A stretch of DNA of 56,490 bases from Pseudomonadota bacterium. Its GTDB lineage: Bacteria > Pseudomonadota > Alphaproteobacteria > Sphingomonadales > Sphingomonadaceae. Shown here in pieces: positions 34,909 through 43,648 of this stretch. The notes under the pieces are model-generated. The model did not search any database. It worked only from the letters and a program-made list of their open reading frames with translations, and was not told the origin of the DNA. The DNA lies in contig JAKPAG010000059.1 of NCBI GenBank assembly GCA_029779535.1, forward strand, positions 1 to 56,490, given 5' to 3'. A program made the position numbers and the translations under genes. Each line of letters begins with the position of its first letter. The first letter of the stretch is position 1.

Positions 34909-36834
34909 TTACAGGTCCATCGCCAGCCACGCCTGGACGTTGCGGCGGGTGTTGTAGGAATAGACCCCGCTCGCCACCGGGATCACCTCGTAGGCGTTGA
35001 AGATGTTGAACAGGGTGACCCGCGCGGTTACCGGCTTGCCGCCCAGCTTGAACTTGTAGCGCGCACCCATGCCGATCCGGGTCGATCCCGGCGCGAACAG
35101 GCTGTTGTCGACATTGGCAAAGACGCCGTCGTCGTGATTGACATAGGCATCCAGCGTCAGCGCCCGGGCGAAGGGCAGCGTCCAGTTGACGTTGAAGCGC
35201 GAACGGAACTTCATCTGGTTGACCGGGCGCTTGCCGACCGGCTGGGCGATGCTGGGCGCGGCTTTGACCGAAGGGTCAAGATAGACGCCGCCCGCCACCA
35301 CGCGCAGGTCCTTGGTCACGTTGCTGGTGATCGAGAATTCGAAGCCCTGGTGGGTTTCATCGCCAAGCAGGCCGAACCGGCCCGCCTGGTCGATGTCGAT
35401 GAACGGTTTCGCGATCCAGAAATAGCCAGCGATCAGCGTGGTGTCGTTCACCGGCGACCAGCGCAGTCCGACGTCATACTGCTTGGTGCGGATCGCGGGC
35501 AGCACCTGGTAGGCGTTGGCGGCATAGCCGGGCGCGCTGCCCGCATCCTCGAGCCCGCGCACGAAGCTGCCATAGGCGGTCAAGCCCTTGGCCAGGTTCA
35601 GCGCGGCGCTGGCGCTGGGCAGGGTCACGTTGCTGGTGCCGCTGGTGACCAGGACGCCGGGGTTGGCCACGCGCTTGACGTAATGGGTGCGCTGCAGGCC
35701 CAGGGTCAGCTCGCCGATCCCCTTCCAGGCCAGGCTGTAGCCCAGCGCGCCCGACAGCTGGCGGGTTTCGTCCCCGGTCTGCGGGCCGAAGGTGAAGGTC
35801 GGGCGCGGCACCTGCAGCGGGGCATTGAGCGGCGCGCTGCCGATGATGCGCGAATCCCCGCCGCCATAGGTGGCGTCGATCGAGCGGCCCCGGATCGAGC
35901 CGGTGATCAGGTGCTGGCGCGGGCCATCAGCAAACCGGCGCGACAGGCGCAGCTCGCCGCTCCACGATGCGCTGTGGTTGCCGGGATTGGCGAAGATCAG
36001 CCGGTCGGTCGACGAATCGGGGTTGATCAGCACGATGTTCGAATGGCCCGGATCGCCATCGTAGGCGGAATGGAACAGCCCGCCGCGCAGCGTCCAGTTG
36101 CCCAGGTGGGCATGGCCGGTCAGACCCCAGGTGTCGCTGTGGCTGGAATTGGTCGCCCAGTCCGGCCCGGGATAGCGGTCGCGCTCGATCCGGGGGGGCA
36201 GGAAGTTCCCGGTCGGCACGTAGAGCTGCTGCGCGGTTTCGTCGCTGAACTGCTGGCGGTTGAAGAACGCCAGCAGTTCCACGCCCTTGGCCGGGCGCCA
36301 GCGCGGCACCACGCCCACGCTGTAGGCCTTTGATCCGCCGCCGTTGGCATATTCGTTGTTGTAGAGCCCGAAGCCGGCGGTGACCGCCAGTTCCTTGCCC
36401 GCCAGCGGGATCTGCGCGTCCATTTCCAGCGTGGCCGAACCGAAGCTGTCTGCCGAGACAAACGGGCTGACCGCCAGCTTGTCGCCCGCCTTCTTCAACT
36501 GAAGGTCGACGATCCCGGTCGGGGCGGGGAAGGCATAGCCCTGGGCGGCCGGGCCGACGCGGATGGTCGAGCCGTCCAGCACGCGGTTGCCCATCCCGCC
36601 CTGGATGTCGAAATACAGCCCTTCGAGGCGATAGTTGCCCGCGTTGCCGGGGGAAAAGCCGCGCACGTTGCCTTCGTCATAGACCCCGATGGTTTCATGC
36701 CCGGTCGAGGTGCCAAAGGCGTCCTCGGCGCTTTCCACCGCGTTGTCATCGGTGTTCTGGGCCTGGGCTGCGGCGGGCAGCAGCGCCGCGCTTGCCAGCA
36801 AGCCGGCCAGCAGGGTGCGCGGGTGGATCGACAT
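34909..36834 (-). CDS. TonB-dependent outer-membrane receptor
   Basis: A 641-residue outer-membrane beta-barrel with a signal peptide (cut near residue 25, AAAQAQ). A short plug follows (ETIGVYDEGNVRGFSPGNAG, then YRLEGLYFD), then about 22 predicted strands ending in a Trp-x-x-Met-Asp-Leu C-terminus, typical of barrel insertion signals. No clear TonB box is visible at the N-terminus. No siderophore or sugar genes lie nearby, so the ligand is unknown. The upstream region has three palindromes, implying tight regulation. Confidence 0.92.
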   Translation of the reverse strand: MSIHPRTLLAGLLASAALLPAAAQAQNTDDNAVESAEDAFGTSTGHETIGVYDEGNVRGFSPGNAGNYRLEGLYFDIQGGMGNRVLDGSTIRVGPAAQGYAFPAPTGIVDLQLKKAGDKLAVSPFVSADSFGSATLEMDAQIPLAGKELAVTAGFGLYNNEYANGGGSKAYSVGVVPRWRPAKGVELLAFFNRQQFSDETAQQLYVPTGNFLPPRIERDRYPGPDWATNSSHSDTWGLTGHAHLGNWTLRGGLFHSAYDGDPGHSNIVLINPDSSTDRLIFANPGNHSASWSGELRLSRRFADGPRQHLITGSIRGRSIDATYGGGDSRIIGSAPLNAPLQVPRPTFTFGPQTGDETRQLSGALGYSLAWKGIGELTLGLQRTHYVKRVANPGVLVTSGTSNVTLPSASAALNLAKGLTAYGSFVRGLEDAGSAPGYAANAYQVLPAIRTKQYDVGLRWSPVNDTTLIAGYFWIAKPFIDIDQAGRFGLLGDETHQGFEFSITSNVTKDLRVVAGGVYLDPSVKAAPSIAQPVGKRPVNQMKFRSRFNVNWTLPFARALTLDAYVNHDDGVFANVDNSLFAPGSTRIGMGARYKFKLGGKPVTARVTLFNIFNAYEVIPVASGVYSYNTRRNVQAWLAMDL

Positions 36835-36891
36835 TCAGGTTCTCCCTCAGATACTTGGTCATGCCGGCCCGCCCCGCCGGTGTCTTGGTGT

Positions 36892-36910
36892 ATTGTATGG
36901 GTAATACAAT
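36892..36910. promoter_or_regulatory. Inverted repeat ATTGTAT-N5-ATACAAT upstream of the receptor
   Basis: A perfect 7-bp dyad (36892-36898 and 36904-36910) lies 58 bp before the receptor start. It is A+T-rich in a GC-rich genome and looks like a repressor or activator operator for the leftward receptor gene. Confidence 0.5.
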
Positions 36911-36940
36911 GTTGCGGTGAAGGCTTGGCGCTATCGACGA

Positions 36941-36954
36941 ACGGACAAGTCCGT
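36941..36954. promoter_or_regulatory. Inverted repeat ACGGAC-AA-GTCCGT
   Basis: A perfect 6-bp dyad with a 2-bp centre, of the type often bound by TetR-family proteins. It lies in the gap between the receptor gene and pyrC. Confidence 0.45.
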
Positions 36955-36961
36955 CCGATCA

Positions 36962-36975
36962 ACTACATATGTAGT
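36962..36975. promoter_or_regulatory. Perfect 14-bp palindrome ACTACATATGTAGT
   Basis: An uninterrupted palindrome 7 bp from the previous dyad. It is 90 bp upstream of pyrC and 127 bp upstream of the receptor gene. The family of the binding protein is not evident. Confidence 0.5.
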
Positions 36976-37065
36976 CGATAGGTGTCCTCGTGTGGGCTGG
37001 GCAGCGCCGTCGCGCTGTGGCATGCGCCCAGGCCAGATTCCCTGCCCCAGCAAGAGGCTCCTGCC

Positions 37066-38103
37066 GTGACCCAGACGCTCACCATCCGCCGCCCCGATGA
37101 CTGGCACGTGCACCTGCGCGATGGGGACCTGCTGAAAGGCGTCGCGCCCTATACCGCGCGCCAGTTCGCCCGTGCGATCGTGATGCCCAACCTGTCGCCG
37201 CCGATGACCGACGTGGCCGGAGTGTCCGCCTATCGCGACCGGATCGTGGCCGCGCTGGGGAAGGATGCGGACTTCACCCCGCTGATGACCCTGTACCTGA
37301 CCGACGCCACCGACCCGGACGAGGTGGAGCGCGGCTATGCCGCCGGGGTGTTCGTCGCGGCCAAGCTCTATCCCGCGCATGCCACTACCGGATCGGCCCA
37401 CGGCGTGACCGATGTGGCCAATATCCGCGCCGTGCTGGAACGCATGGCCGCGATCGGAATGCCGCTGCTGGTCCACGGCGAAGTGACCCACGCGGAGATC
37501 GACATCTTCGACCGCGAGGCGGTGTTCATCGAACGCGTGCTGGCCCCGCTGCTGCAGGACCTGCCCACGCTGAAGGTGGTGTTCGAACACATCACGACCC
37601 GGGAAGCGGCCGATTTCGTCACGGCCAGCGGGCCGAACGTGGCGGCCACGATCACGCCGCAGCACCTGCACATCAACCGCAACGCCATGTTGGTCGGCGG
37701 GATCCGTCCCCATGCCTATTGCCTGCCGGTGGCCAAGCGCGAACATCACCGCCTGGCGCTACGCGCGGCGGCGACTTCGGGCAGCGCAAAGTTCTTCCTG
37801 GGCACCGATACGGCGCCGCACGCCAGGCACCTCAAGGAAGCGGCCTGCGGCTGCGCCGGCATTTTCAATGCGCCCTATGCGCTTGAAAGCTATCTGGCCG
37901 TGTTCGAGGAGGAAGGCGCGCTGGACAATTTCGAAGCCTTTGTCAGTGAAAACGGCCCGCGCTTTTACGGCTTGCCGCTGAATGAGGGCACGGTCACGCT
38001 GGAACGCGCCGGCGTGCAGGTGCCCGAAGTGATCGACGCGAACGGCACGGCGATCGTGCCGTTCCACGCGGGCGAAACGCTCAACTGGCGGCTGGTCGGC
38101 TAG
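37066..38103 (+). CDS. pyrC: Dihydroorotase (PyrC type)
   Basis: A 345-residue zinc amidohydrolase that closes dihydroorotate in pyrimidine synthesis. The metal motif [10 protein letters not shown] supplies His14 and His16; the carbamylated Lys is in [24 protein letters not shown] and LGTDTAPH complete the site. A GTG start at 37066 gives the E. coli-like length, with AGAGG about 8 bases upstream. An earlier GTG at 36982 would add a non-homologous leader. The 3' end overlaps convergent rarD by 23 bp. Confidence 0.95.
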   Translation: MTQTLTIRRPDDWHVHLRDGDLLKGVAPYTARQFARAIVMPNLSPPMTDVAGVSAYRDRIVAALGKDADFTPLMTLYLTDATDPDEVERGYAAGVFVAAKLYPAHATTGSAHGVTDVANIRAVLERMAAIGMPLLVHGEVTHAEIDIFDREAVFIERVLAPLLQDLPTLKVVFEHITTREAADFVTASGPNVAATITPQHLHINRNAMLVGGIRPHAYCLPVAKREHHRLALRAAATSGSAKFFLGTDTAPHARHLKEAACGCAGIFNAPYALESYLAVFEEEGALDNFEAFVSENGPRFYGLPLNEGTVTLERAGVQVPEVIDANGTAIVPFHAGETLNWRLVG

Positions 38104-38989
38104 TCTTCCGGCGCAGCGCCAGCAGGTCCCACACGAACAGCGCGATTGCCGCCCAGATCAGCAAGAAGCAGGCCAGCTGCACGGGCTTCAGCGGTTCGCC
38201 GAACAGGAACAGCCCCAGGAAGAACACGATGGTGGGCGACAGGAACTGGACCATGCCCAGCGCGGAATAGTCCATCCGCTGCGCCGCCACGGCGAACATC
38301 AGCAGCGGCACGGCGGTCAGCACCCCGGCGCAGGCGACCAGCAGGCTTTGCCCCAGATCGTGCCCCACGGACGAACCCAGCGGTTGCTGCGCATACCACC
38401 ACGCCACCGCCATGGCCGGCAGCAGCAGAACCGCTGCTTCGATCGTCAGGCCGGTCAGCGATCCGACCGGGGTCAGCTTGCGGATCAACCCGTAGAGCGA
38501 AAAGCTGACCGCCAGCGACAGGCTGATCCACAAGGTGTCGAGCGCCCCCCAGGCGAGCAGCGACACGCCCAGCGCCGCCAGCGCCACGGCGGACCATTGC
38601 CGTCGACTCAGCCGTTCCTTCAGGAACAGCGTGCCCGCCAGCACGTTGACCAGCGGATTGATGTAATAACCCAGGCTGGTTGCCAGCACGTGTCCGTGCT
38701 GCACGGCGGCAATGTAGATCGTCCAGTTGATCCCGATCAGCAGCGCGGTGACCAGCAGCGTCAGCAGTTGCCGCCGGTTGGCCAGCACCGCGCGCAGTTC
38801 CCCCCACTGGCGGCGTGCGGCGATGAACAGCAGACACAGCGGCACGGTAAAGACAATCCGCCAGGCCACGAATTCGAACGGCGGCACCGCTTTCAGCAGG
38901 CGCAGGTACAGCGGCAGCAGGCCCCAGATCAGATAGGCGCCCAGCGCATAGGGCAGGCCGCTGGGGCGATGGGACCGTAAAGCTGGCAT
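38081..38989 (-). CDS. rarD: EamA-family permease, RarD type
   Basis: A 302-residue ten-helix transporter of the drug/metabolite superfamily. The start [20 protein letters not shown] and [20 protein letters not shown] are RarD features, and the last pair of helices has [20 protein letters not shown]. The substrate is unknown; RarD is linked to chloramphenicol resistance by name only. ATG 38989 is preferred over an extended start at 39025. Confidence 0.92.
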   Translation of the reverse strand: MPALRSHRPSGLPYALGAYLIWGLLPLYLRLLKAVPPFEFVAWRIVFTVPLCLLFIAARRQWGELRAVLANRRQLLTLLVTALLIGINWTIYIAAVQHGHVLATSLGYYINPLVNVLAGTLFLKERLSRRQWSAVALAALGVSLLAWGALDTLWISLSLAVSFSLYGLIRKLTPVGSLTGLTIEAAVLLLPAMAVAWWYAQQPLGSSVGHDLGQSLLVACAGVLTAVPLLMFAVAAQRMDYSALGMVQFLSPTIVFFLGLFLFGEPLKPVQLACFLLIWAAIALFVWDLLALRRKTSRPAAS

Positions 38990-38996
38990 GGGCGCT

Positions 38997-39025
38997 GGGC
39001 TAGCCTGCGCCGCACCGGGCGGCAA
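38997..39025 (-). promoter_or_regulatory. Putative rarD promoter
   Basis: On the minus strand TTGCCG (39020-39025) and TAGCCC (38997-39002) are 17 bp apart. Transcription would begin at about the rarD ATG, giving a nearly leaderless message. The -10 is weak. Confidence 0.3.
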
Positions 39026-39092
39026 GCGCGCGCTTTGCAGGGGGGCGCCACTTGGCTAAGCAGGTCCGGTCCTTGTCCGGAGTGCCCGTTTC

Positions 39093-39794
39093 ATGCCCAC
39101 CCGCCGCCTTGCCCTGGTTGCCGTAGTGCTGGCGCTGGCGGCCTGCGGCCAGGACAAGCCTGACGACAGCGCGCTGGCCAACCGTGATCCGGCCGTGGCC
39201 GGGGCGCTGTCCGATCCGCTGATGACCGATCCGGACCTGGCCAGCCAGAACCGGGGCAATGCCGCGCTATCGGGCGGCGGCCCGGCCAGTGGCGAAGTGC
39301 CGCTGGACAAGCGCGGACAGGAAGAAGTGGACCGCGCCCGCGCCGATGCGATGACCCTGCTGGGCGGCACGATCCCCACCGCGCCGATGGCGCAGCAGCA
39401 GGACCAGGCATCGCCCACCGCCGCCGCGCCGACCGCCGTGGCCCTGGCCCAGGCGCTGCCGTTCGCCGCACCCTGCGCGGGCAAGCTGTCCTATTCGGCG
39501 GCCTGGGCGGCAAAGCTGCCGGCGCGCCTGCCGGTTTACCCGCGAGCCCATGTGCGTGAGGCGGCGGGGGTGGACGATGCGGCCTGCAAGCTGCGGGTGG
39601 TGCGCTTCATCACCCCGGTGCCGGTGGCTGACGTGATCGATTTCTACCACGCTTCGGCCCGGGCCGGGCAATTGCCGGCCGGACGCCGCAAGGCGGGCGG
39701 GGACGAAGTGGTGAGCGGGCCCAACTGGGCGCTGTTCGCGCGCCGTCAGGATGACGGCATGACCGAAGCGCAACTGGTGACCGCAGGGCTTTAG
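39093..39794 (+). CDS. Hypothetical lipoprotein
   Basis: A 233-residue exported protein with a signal sequence and lipobox LAAC (Cys18). A long disordered Ala/Pro/Gln-rich linker (about 20-120) precedes a small folded domain (about 125-225) with two cysteines and VVRFITPVPVADVIDFYHASA, a pattern seen in periplasmic domains of unknown function. A TTGCAG (39035-39040) and TAAGCA (39057-39062) pair could be its promoter. It converges with astD 11 bp away. Confidence 0.78.
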   Translation: MPTRRLALVAVVLALAACGQDKPDDSALANRDPAVAGALSDPLMTDPDLASQNRGNAALSGGGPASGEVPLDKRGQEEVDRARADAMTLLGGTIPTAPMAQQQDQASPTAAAPTAVALAQALPFAAPCAGKLSYSAAWAAKLPARLPVYPRAHVREAAGVDDAACKLRVVRFITPVPVADVIDFYHASARAGQLPAGRRKAGGDEVVSGPNWALFARRQDDGMTEAQLVTAGL

Positions 39795-39805
39795 CGCCCC
39801 CGCGA

Positions 39806-41221
39806 TCAGGCTTCCCGCAGGCCCACGCCGATCATCGCGCGCGGTTGTTCCATCTCGTTGGAAGCCACCGGATAGGCGCAATAGTCGGCCGCGTAATAGG
39901 CGCTCGGGCGGTGGTTGCCCGACAGGCCCACCCCGCCGAACGGGGCCGAGCTGGACGCGCCGTTGGTCGGCCGGTTCCAGTTGATCACCCCGGCGCGGAC
40001 ATTGGCCCAGAAGCGGTTGTATTCGGTTGGTCCGCCGCCGACCAGCGAGGCCGACAGGCCAAAGCGGGTGTTGTTCGCCTCGGCAATCGCCTCGTCGAAA
40101 TCGCTGACCTGGAACACTTGCAGCAGCGGCCCGAACAGTTCCACGTCCGGCCGGTCCTTGACCCCGGTCACGTCGATGATCGCGGGCGAGAGGAACGGCA
40201 GGTCATCGCGCGGGCGGACCAGGTGCTTGATCGCCTTGCCGCCGTGGCTGAGCAGGTAGAGGAAGCTTTCAGTGAGCCCGTCAGCGGCCTGGTTGTCGAT
40301 CACCGGGCCCATGAACGGCACGGGTTCGTCAAACGGGGCGCCAACGATGATCCGGTCGGCCAGCCGCTTCACCTCGCTGATCACCGCGTCATACATGGTC
40401 GACTTGATGATCAGGCGGCGCGCGGCGGTGCAGCGCTGCCCGGCGGTGGTGAAGGCGGACTGCACGATCAGCGTGGCCGCGTCGGTCACCTTGGGGGTGT
40501 CCCACAGCACGATCGGGTTGTTGCCGCCCATTTCCAGCGCAACGATCTTGTCCGGCCGCGCGGCGAGGCGGCGGTTGATCGCGATCCCGGCATGGGCACT
40601 GCCGGTGAACAGCACCCCGTCGACCCCTTCGTGGCCGACCAGCGCCTGGCCCTCTTCCGGGCCGCCGACCAGCAGCTGGACCACTGCGGCGGAAATTCCC
40701 GCGCGGTGGAAGCAGCTGACCAGCGCTTCGGCGGTGGCGGGGGTCTTCTCGCTCGGCTTGAAGACGATCGCGTTGCCGGCGATCAGTGCGGGCACGATGT
40801 GGCCGTTGGGCAGATGCGCGGGGAAATTGTAGGGCCCCAGCACCGCCATCACCCCGTGCGGCTTGTGACGCACGGCGGAGGTGCCCTGCAGCGCGTTGTC
40901 CAGCCTGCGCTGGGCGGTGCGCTCGGCATAGGCGCGGATCGAGATTTCGACCTTGTTGATCACGCTTTCGACTTCGGTGCGCGCTTCCCACAGCGGCTTG
41001 CCGGTTTCTCGCGAGATCAGCGTGGCGAGCTTTTCGGCGTCCTTGCGCACTTCATTGGCGAAGCGGCGCATCAGTTCCATGCGGGTGGCCAGCGGCTGGG
41101 CGGCCCAGGCCGGCCAGGCGCGGCGGGCGCGGCCCACCACATCGTCGACGTCCCCGCGCTTGCCGCGCCACAGTTCGGCGCCGGTCGCCGGTTCCCAGGA
41201 AATGATCTCTGCCGTGTTCAA
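39806..41221 (-). CDS. astD: Succinylglutamate-semialdehyde dehydrogenase
   Basis: A 471-residue NAD-dependent aldehyde dehydrogenase, AstD-like, of the arginine succinyltransferase pathway. The catalytic Glu lies in VALEMGGNNP and the catalytic Cys in FTTAGQRCTAARRL. VLGPYNFPAHLPNGHI and FTGSAHAGIAINR match AstD more closely than general aldehyde dehydrogenases. No other ast gene is in the window, so pathway membership is likely but not shown. Confidence 0.88.
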   Translation of the reverse strand: MNTAEIISWEPATGAELWRGKRGDVDDVVGRARRAWPAWAAQPLATRMELMRRFANEVRKDAEKLATLISRETGKPLWEARTEVESVINKVEISIRAYAERTAQRRLDNALQGTSAVRHKPHGVMAVLGPYNFPAHLPNGHIVPALIAGNAIVFKPSEKTPATAEALVSCFHRAGISAAVVQLLVGGPEEGQALVGHEGVDGVLFTGSAHAGIAINRRLAARPDKIVALEMGGNNPIVLWDTPKVTDAATLIVQSAFTTAGQRCTAARRLIIKSTMYDAVISEVKRLADRIIVGAPFDEPVPFMGPVIDNQAADGLTESFLYLLSHGGKAIKHLVRPRDDLPFLSPAIIDVTGVKDRPDVELFGPLLQVFQVSDFDEAIAEANNTRFGLSASLVGGGPTEYNRFWANVRAGVINWNRPTNGASSSAPFGGVGLSGNHRPSAYYAADYCAYPVASNEMEQPRAMIGVGLREA

Positions 41222-41335
41222 CTGTCCTGCCCCGCTCTTCCGGTTGCGACCCCGGGTTCGCTTCAGCCCTTACCGTTTGCGCGCGTATAAGCAAAGGCTT
41301 GCAATAGTTCATAATCCGCAAGGCTAATTTTTTGC
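41222..41335 (-). other. AT-rich gap between selO and astD
   Basis: This 114-bp gap is much more A+T-rich than its surroundings at 41285-41340. A TTATAC box on the minus strand (41285-41290) could be the -10 of astD, but I see no good -35. No clear terminator for selO was found. Confidence 0.3.
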
Positions 41336-42721
41336 TTAAGGCGGGGTCCCGAGTGCTTCACCCAAGGCCCTGATTTCGCCGATTGCAGTGGTGAACGCGC
41401 TCCAGTCGTCATGCTCGGCAATCCCGGCCCAGATCCGTTCGACATCGTCGACCAGCAGGGCAGGCGGGGCGGCCTCGTGCCACAGGGCATGATCGGCGCC
41501 GCGCGGCTGCCAGCCGGCCAGGGCCCCGGCCCAGTCGCCATCCGCCGCGCTGGCCCGGCCAAAGCGGTGGCGGTGGAAGAACAGATCGGGCGACAGGCCG
41601 GTTTCGCGCATGTGCCGCTCGGCCGCGGCGATCAGCGCGCCGTCCGACTTGAACCCCTGCGATTCCAGCCCCAGCCGCCAGACAAAGTGCCGCGCGAGCG
41701 CCTGCTGGTAGAGCGGGGCGAAGCGGTTCAGCGCGAAGATCAGCGGTTCGGCCGGGACCAGCAGCCGCAGCGCGACGGCCAGCTGCCCGCAATTCCAGTG
41801 CACTGCCTCGGGCTGGCGGCCAAAGGCGTAAAGGCCCTGCTGGTCGAAATAGGCGGCGGTAAACTGCGGGTCCCATCTGGGCAGCCAGCGCCATGGCCCG
41901 TAGTCAAAGCTTTCGCCCGAAATGTTCATGTTGTCGGTGTTGAGAACGCCGTGGACGAAGCCCGCTGCCATCCATTCGCCCGCCAGCCGCGCCAGCCGTT
42001 CGACCACCTGGTGGAGCAGCCGCACGGCAGGCTCGTCGCGGCCGGGGGCATCCTCGGGCGGTTCGCTGCCAGGAAACTGCGTCAGGCAGTAATCGACCAG
42101 CTCGGCCATGTGCCCGGCTTCTTCGAGGTAGATCAGCCGCTGGAAGGTGCCGATGCGGATGTGCCCGTGGCTGAGCCGCACCAGCACGGCCGAGCGCGTC
42201 GGGCTGGGCTCGTCCTGCCGCCACAGCTCCTCGCCGGTCTCGACCACCGAGAAGGTCTTGCTGGTGTTGACCCCCAGGGCTTCCAGCATTTCGGTTGCCA
42301 GCACTTCGCGCACCGCGCCCTTCAGGGTCAGGCGGCCATCCGCCGTGCGGCTCCACGGGGTTTGCCCCGAACCCTTGGTGCCCAGGTCCAGCAGCCGCCC
42401 CGCGCCATCGCGCAGCTGGGCAAAAGTGAACCCGCGCCCATCGCCCAGGTCCGGGTTGTACACCCGGAACTGGTGGCCGTGATAGCGCAGCGCCAGCGGC
42501 TGGGGCAGGTTGCCGGGCAGGGCTTCGAACCGGGCGAAATGGTTGATCCAGGCAGATTCGTCCAGTTGGTCCAGCCCCACGGCCCGGTCCCAGCGGTCGT
42601 TGCGCCAGCGCAGCACGGCCTTGGGAAAGGGGGCGGGCCGCACGGGATCGGCCAGCCAGGGAGCCAGCCTGGCCAGCGGAGTGTCGGGGCGATAGTCGCA
42701 AGCTTGCGGTTCGGCGCGCAT
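41336..42721 (-). CDS. selO: SelO-family protein adenylyltransferase
   Basis: A 461-residue pseudokinase-fold enzyme that AMPylates other proteins. Markers are ALRYHGHQFRVYNPDLGDGR, LGTKGSGQTPWSRTADGRLT and VLATEMLEALGVNTS (nucleotide-binding side), then GFVHGVLNTDNMNISGESFD, the metal-binding/catalytic segment. In E. coli SelO supports oxidative-stress tolerance. There is no C-terminal selenocysteine, as in most bacterial members. ATG 42721 gives the family N-terminus; an ATG at 42790 would overlap the divergent hydrolase start. Confidence 0.93.
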   Translation of the reverse strand: MRAEPQACDYRPDTPLARLAPWLADPVRPAPFPKAVLRWRNDRWDRAVGLDQLDESAWINHFARFEALPGNLPQPLALRYHGHQFRVYNPDLGDGRGFTFAQLRDGAGRLLDLGTKGSGQTPWSRTADGRLTLKGAVREVLATEMLEALGVNTSKTFSVVETGEELWRQDEPSPTRSAVLVRLSHGHIRIGTFQRLIYLEEAGHMAELVDYCLTQFPGSEPPEDAPGRDEPAVRLLHQVVERLARLAGEWMAAGFVHGVLNTDNMNISGESFDYGPWRWLPRWDPQFTAAYFDQQGLYAFGRQPEAVHWNCGQLAVALRLLVPAEPLIFALNRFAPLYQQALARHFVWRLGLESQGFKSDGALIAAAERHMRETGLSPDLFFHRHRFGRASAADGDWAGALAGWQPRGADHALWHEAAPPALLVDDVERIWAGIAEHDDWSAFTTAIGEIRALGEALGTPP

Positions 42722-42788
42722 CCGGCAATAGTGGCCACGAACACCGCGCGCCGCAAGCCGCACTGCCAAGGATTTCCGGGTCGCCCGC

Positions 42789-43646
42789 ATGACTGAATTT
42801 GCCGACCGCTTCTGGACGAGCCGGGACGGGCTCAAGCTGCACTACCGCGATTACGCGGGGCGAGCCGATCGGCCGCCGCTGCTGTGCCTGCACGGATTGA
42901 CCCGCAATGCCCGCGATGCCGAGCCGCTGGCCAACCGGCTGGCGGGTGAATGGCGGGTGCTGTGCCCGGAAATGCGCGGGCGGGGCGACAGCGCCTATGC
43001 CAAGGATTCGGCCACCTACAACCCGGTGCAATATGTCGAGGATCTGCTGCAATTGTTCGCCCAGGCCGAGATTGACCGCGCCGTGTTCGTCGGCACGTCG
43101 CTGGGCGGGCTGATGGCGATGATCCTGGCCCTGTCCGCCCCGGAGCGGATTGCCGGGGTGCTGCTCAACGATGTCGGGCCGGAACTGGACCCGGCCGGGT
43201 TGGAGCGGATTCGCGGCTATGTCGGGCAGGGGCGCAATTTCCCGACCTGGATGCACGCCGCCCGCGCGCTGGAGGAATCGCAGAAGATCGCCTTTCCCGA
43301 TTATGAAATCTCCGATTGGCTGACCATGGCCAAGCGGGTGATGGTGATCGGCAGCAACGGCCGCATCCACTTCGATTACGACATGAAGATCGCCGAACCC
43401 TTTGCCCAGCCAGGGGGCGAGGCGGGGGTGGACCTGTGGCCCTGTTTCGAAGCGCTGCGCGGCCGCCCGGCGCTGCTGCTGCGCGGCGAACTGTCCGATG
43501 TGCTTTCGGCCCAGACCCACCAGGCGATGGCCCGGCGGCTCGACGGGAGCGAGGCGGTAACCGTCCCGCGCGTCGGCCACGCCCCCACGCTGGACGAGCC
43601 CGAGGCGCGCGCCGCGATCGACCGCTTGCTGGCGCGGATCGGCTAA
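42789..43646 (+). CDS. Alpha/beta hydrolase (serine type)
   Basis: A 285-residue soluble hydrolase. LHGLTRNARDAEPLA is the oxyanion region, GTSLGGLMAM is the nucleophile elbow with Ser, and the His lies in VPRVGHAPTLDEPEA. The type is that of general esterases and lactonases of the sphingomonads; the substrate is not known. It is divergent from selO, 67 bp apart by the chosen starts. The glycosyltransferase gene follows within 2 bp. Confidence 0.9.
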   Translation: MTEFADRFWTSRDGLKLHYRDYAGRADRPPLLCLHGLTRNARDAEPLANRLAGEWRVLCPEMRGRGDSAYAKDSATYNPVQYVEDLLQLFAQAEIDRAVFVGTSLGGLMAMILALSAPERIAGVLLNDVGPELDPAGLERIRGYVGQGRNFPTWMHAARALEESQKIAFPDYEISDWLTMAKRVMVIGSNGRIHFDYDMKIAEPFAQPGGEAGVDLWPCFEALRGRPALLLRGELSDVLSAQTHQAMARRLDGSEAVTVPRVGHAPTLDEPEARAAIDRLLARIG

Positions 43647-43648
43647 GC

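Noticed and set aside
34006..36333. 775-codon open frame antisense to ygfZ and the TonB receptor
   Set aside because: It spans two real genes on the other strand and its translation is Gln/Arg/Gly-rich with no recognisable motif.
41263..41562. Open frame downstream of and antisense-offset to selO ending in a protein-like tail
   Set aside because: Most of it is an alternative frame of selO and the tail lies in the AT-rich gap. It has no ribosome site or separate start.
41336..42790. SelO start at ATG 42790, sharing CATG with the divergent hydrolase start
   Set aside because: The extra 23 residues do not look like the family N-terminus, and ATG 42721 gives normal length; the overlap would also leave no promoter space.
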